Origin: an uncultured Collinsella sp.
GTDB lineage: Bacteria; Actinomycetota; Coriobacteriia; Coriobacteriales; Coriobacteriaceae
DNA length: 7,652 nt
NCBI GenBank assembly: GCA_902470265.1
Contig: CABRFW010000071.1
Coordinates: forward strand, 1-7,652
Direction: 5' to 3'
In this document: positions 6,766-7,652 of the stretch, one piece after another
Layout: each line of letters begins with the position of its first letter
How positions within the stretch are numbered: position 1 is the stretch's first letter
Program-made: the position numbers and the translations under genes
The notes under the pieces: model-generated
What the model saw: the letters and a program-made list of their open reading frames with translations, nothing else
Databases searched by the model: none
What the model was told of the DNA's origin: nothing

Positions 6766-7652
6766 CTATTCCGCATCGACCACACGAAGCAGATACGCCA
6801 CGCGCGTTGCGGCCGTGCATTTAAAACGCTCGTCCGCGCGAACGCCTGCGACCCATACCACGGCACCTCCCGGAGCCGTTCTCACCACAGGAACGCCTGC
6901 GCGCTCAGAAACGGGAATACGAGCCTCGTTGAGCAGGTCCGACACCTTCTTACTTCGCCCACTCATGCCCAACGGACACATCACATCCCCTGGCGCGGGA
7001 CCGTCTACCCACAGACGCGCCAAACGCGCCTCGGCGGGAATCTCCCCGCGCGAGCCGGCGAGCATCCGTTCGCTATCGCGATCGGCAAAGCCCAGCGTCG
7101 CGGCATCCACCATAGCGACCACCCCTCCGGCACCCGCAAGTTCGCGGGCACGGCGCACAATATCACACCCCGGCTCGACGGCCATCGGCTCTGCCACCAG
7201 GATGCGGGCCGCCCCCAGCGGCAATCGACCGGGAATGGCGACCCAATCGGCAACTAACCCCTCGCGCGCCGCCGGGGCCTTGAATGACAGCATGCCAAAC
7301 TCCACGCGCGCATCGATTCCCGCCGGCAGCGTGACCGAACCCGAGCCTTCGGCGACACAGGCGAGCACGCGCTCCACATGCCGCATCTCCGGGCGAGCGT
7401 CGGGGTCGATACGCTTAATTGCCAGTCGCACCATGCGCCGAGCAATCACCACCTCGGCCGCGGCCAGTCGGCGAGCGTCAAGGACCAGTGCGCCCGCCGC
7501 CTCCTTACGCAGGCAGCTTCGAAACGCCTGCGCGGAAAGCTGGGAGAGAAAGGCATCCTCATCGCCTAAGATCTCGCAGGCGGCGCCAATCGTCTTACAG
7601 ACGCTCGCGTTGCGCTGCGCCACCACCGGCATCACTCGATGGCGCACGTAGT
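6766..7652 (-). CDS. tilS: tRNA(Ile)-lysidine synthase TilS, C-terminal part (cut by window edge)
   Basis: TilS ligates lysine to C34 of the tRNA-Ile2 anticodon using ATP, so that it reads AUA and is charged with isoleucine; cytoplasmic. Only about the last 294 codons are visible. The frame stays open to the window end, and the N-terminal PP-loop ATPase domain with its SGGxDS motif lies outside. The first visible residues (YVRHRVMPVV) match the RNxxRHxxxP region that follows the PP-loop domain. A helical tRNA-binding region and beta-rich linker follow. The C-terminal TilS domain is clear at the end: PLGMSGRSKKVSDLLNEARI, then PVV and VVWVAGVRADERFK before a short tail ending at TAG 6766-6768. 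The GTG at 7647 could be taken for a start but is an internal valine, since the motif continues upstream. Normal order with hpt and ftsH supports the call. No frameshift or missing motif is seen in the visible part. Confidence 0.92.
   Translation of the reverse strand, partial: YVRHRVMPVVAQRNASVCKTIGAACEILGDEDAFLSQLSAQAFRSCLRKEAAGALVLDARRLAAAEVVIARRMVRLAIKRIDPDARPEMRHVERVLACVAEGSGSVTLPAGIDARVEFGMLSFKAPAAREGLVADWVAIPGRLPLGAARILVAEPMAVEPGCDIVRRARELAGAGGVVAMVDAATLGFADRDSERMLAGSRGEIPAEARLARLWVDGPAPGDVMCPLGMSGRSKKVSDLLNEARIPVSERAGVPVVRTAPGGAVVWVAGVRADERFKCTAATRVAYLLRVVDAE

Noticed and set aside
6617..7651. A 344-codon open frame on the + strand opposite tilS
   Set aside because: The Ser/Thr/Arg/Ala-rich composition is that of an antisense shadow, and the - strand carries clear TilS motifs over the same bases.

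Overview
The window is a compact, roughly 60% GC stretch of ordinary bacterial chromosome with six protein genes, one of them cut by the window edge. From memory of these families, the combination fits a Coriobacteriia (Actinomycetota) gut bacterium, most likely near Collinsella: GC-leaning genes, a TRAM-less RlmD-type methyltransferase with a lysine-rich tail, a tilS-hpt-ftsH block, and purine-rich ribosome binding sites ahead of ATG starts. This taxonomic call is inference. No ribosomal RNA or tRNA gene is present to confirm it.

Layout. On the + strand, 54-1502 encodes an iron-sulfur-containing 23S rRNA uracil-C5 methyltransferase (RlmD/RlmCD type), with a TACAAT -10 box at the window edge. 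It ends at a GC-rich hairpin (1517-1548) shared with the convergent gene. Everything else is on the - strand. Read in that direction, the block starts with tilS (C-terminal part only, 7652-6766), then hpt (6618-6070) and ftsH (6068-3930). ftsH ends at a strong intrinsic terminator (3918-3880). A 60-bp near-perfect palindrome (3801-3860) follows, then a class I/II PLP aminotransferase (3740-2550) with its own promoter and terminator, then a YcdX-like PHP-domain phosphoesterase (2390-1569), also with its own promoter.

How the genes relate. tilS, hpt and ftsH form the neighbourhood familiar from Bacillus and many other Gram-positives: tRNA-Ile2 lysidine synthesis, purine salvage and membrane-protein quality control. 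Here hpt and ftsH are separated by one base, so they are probably translationally coupled, while a 147-bp gap with a candidate promoter separates tilS from hpt. The aminotransferase, the PHP enzyme and the methyltransferase look like independent single-gene transcription units. All intergenic gaps are under 200 bp, and their contents are described in the site entries.

Nothing here looks like a defence system, prophage or new multigene system. The most unusual items are the palindromic element at 3801-3860 (a possible REPIN/MITE), the basic tail of the methyltransferase, a stable hairpin inside the first codons of ftsH, and an insertion in the PHP enzyme.
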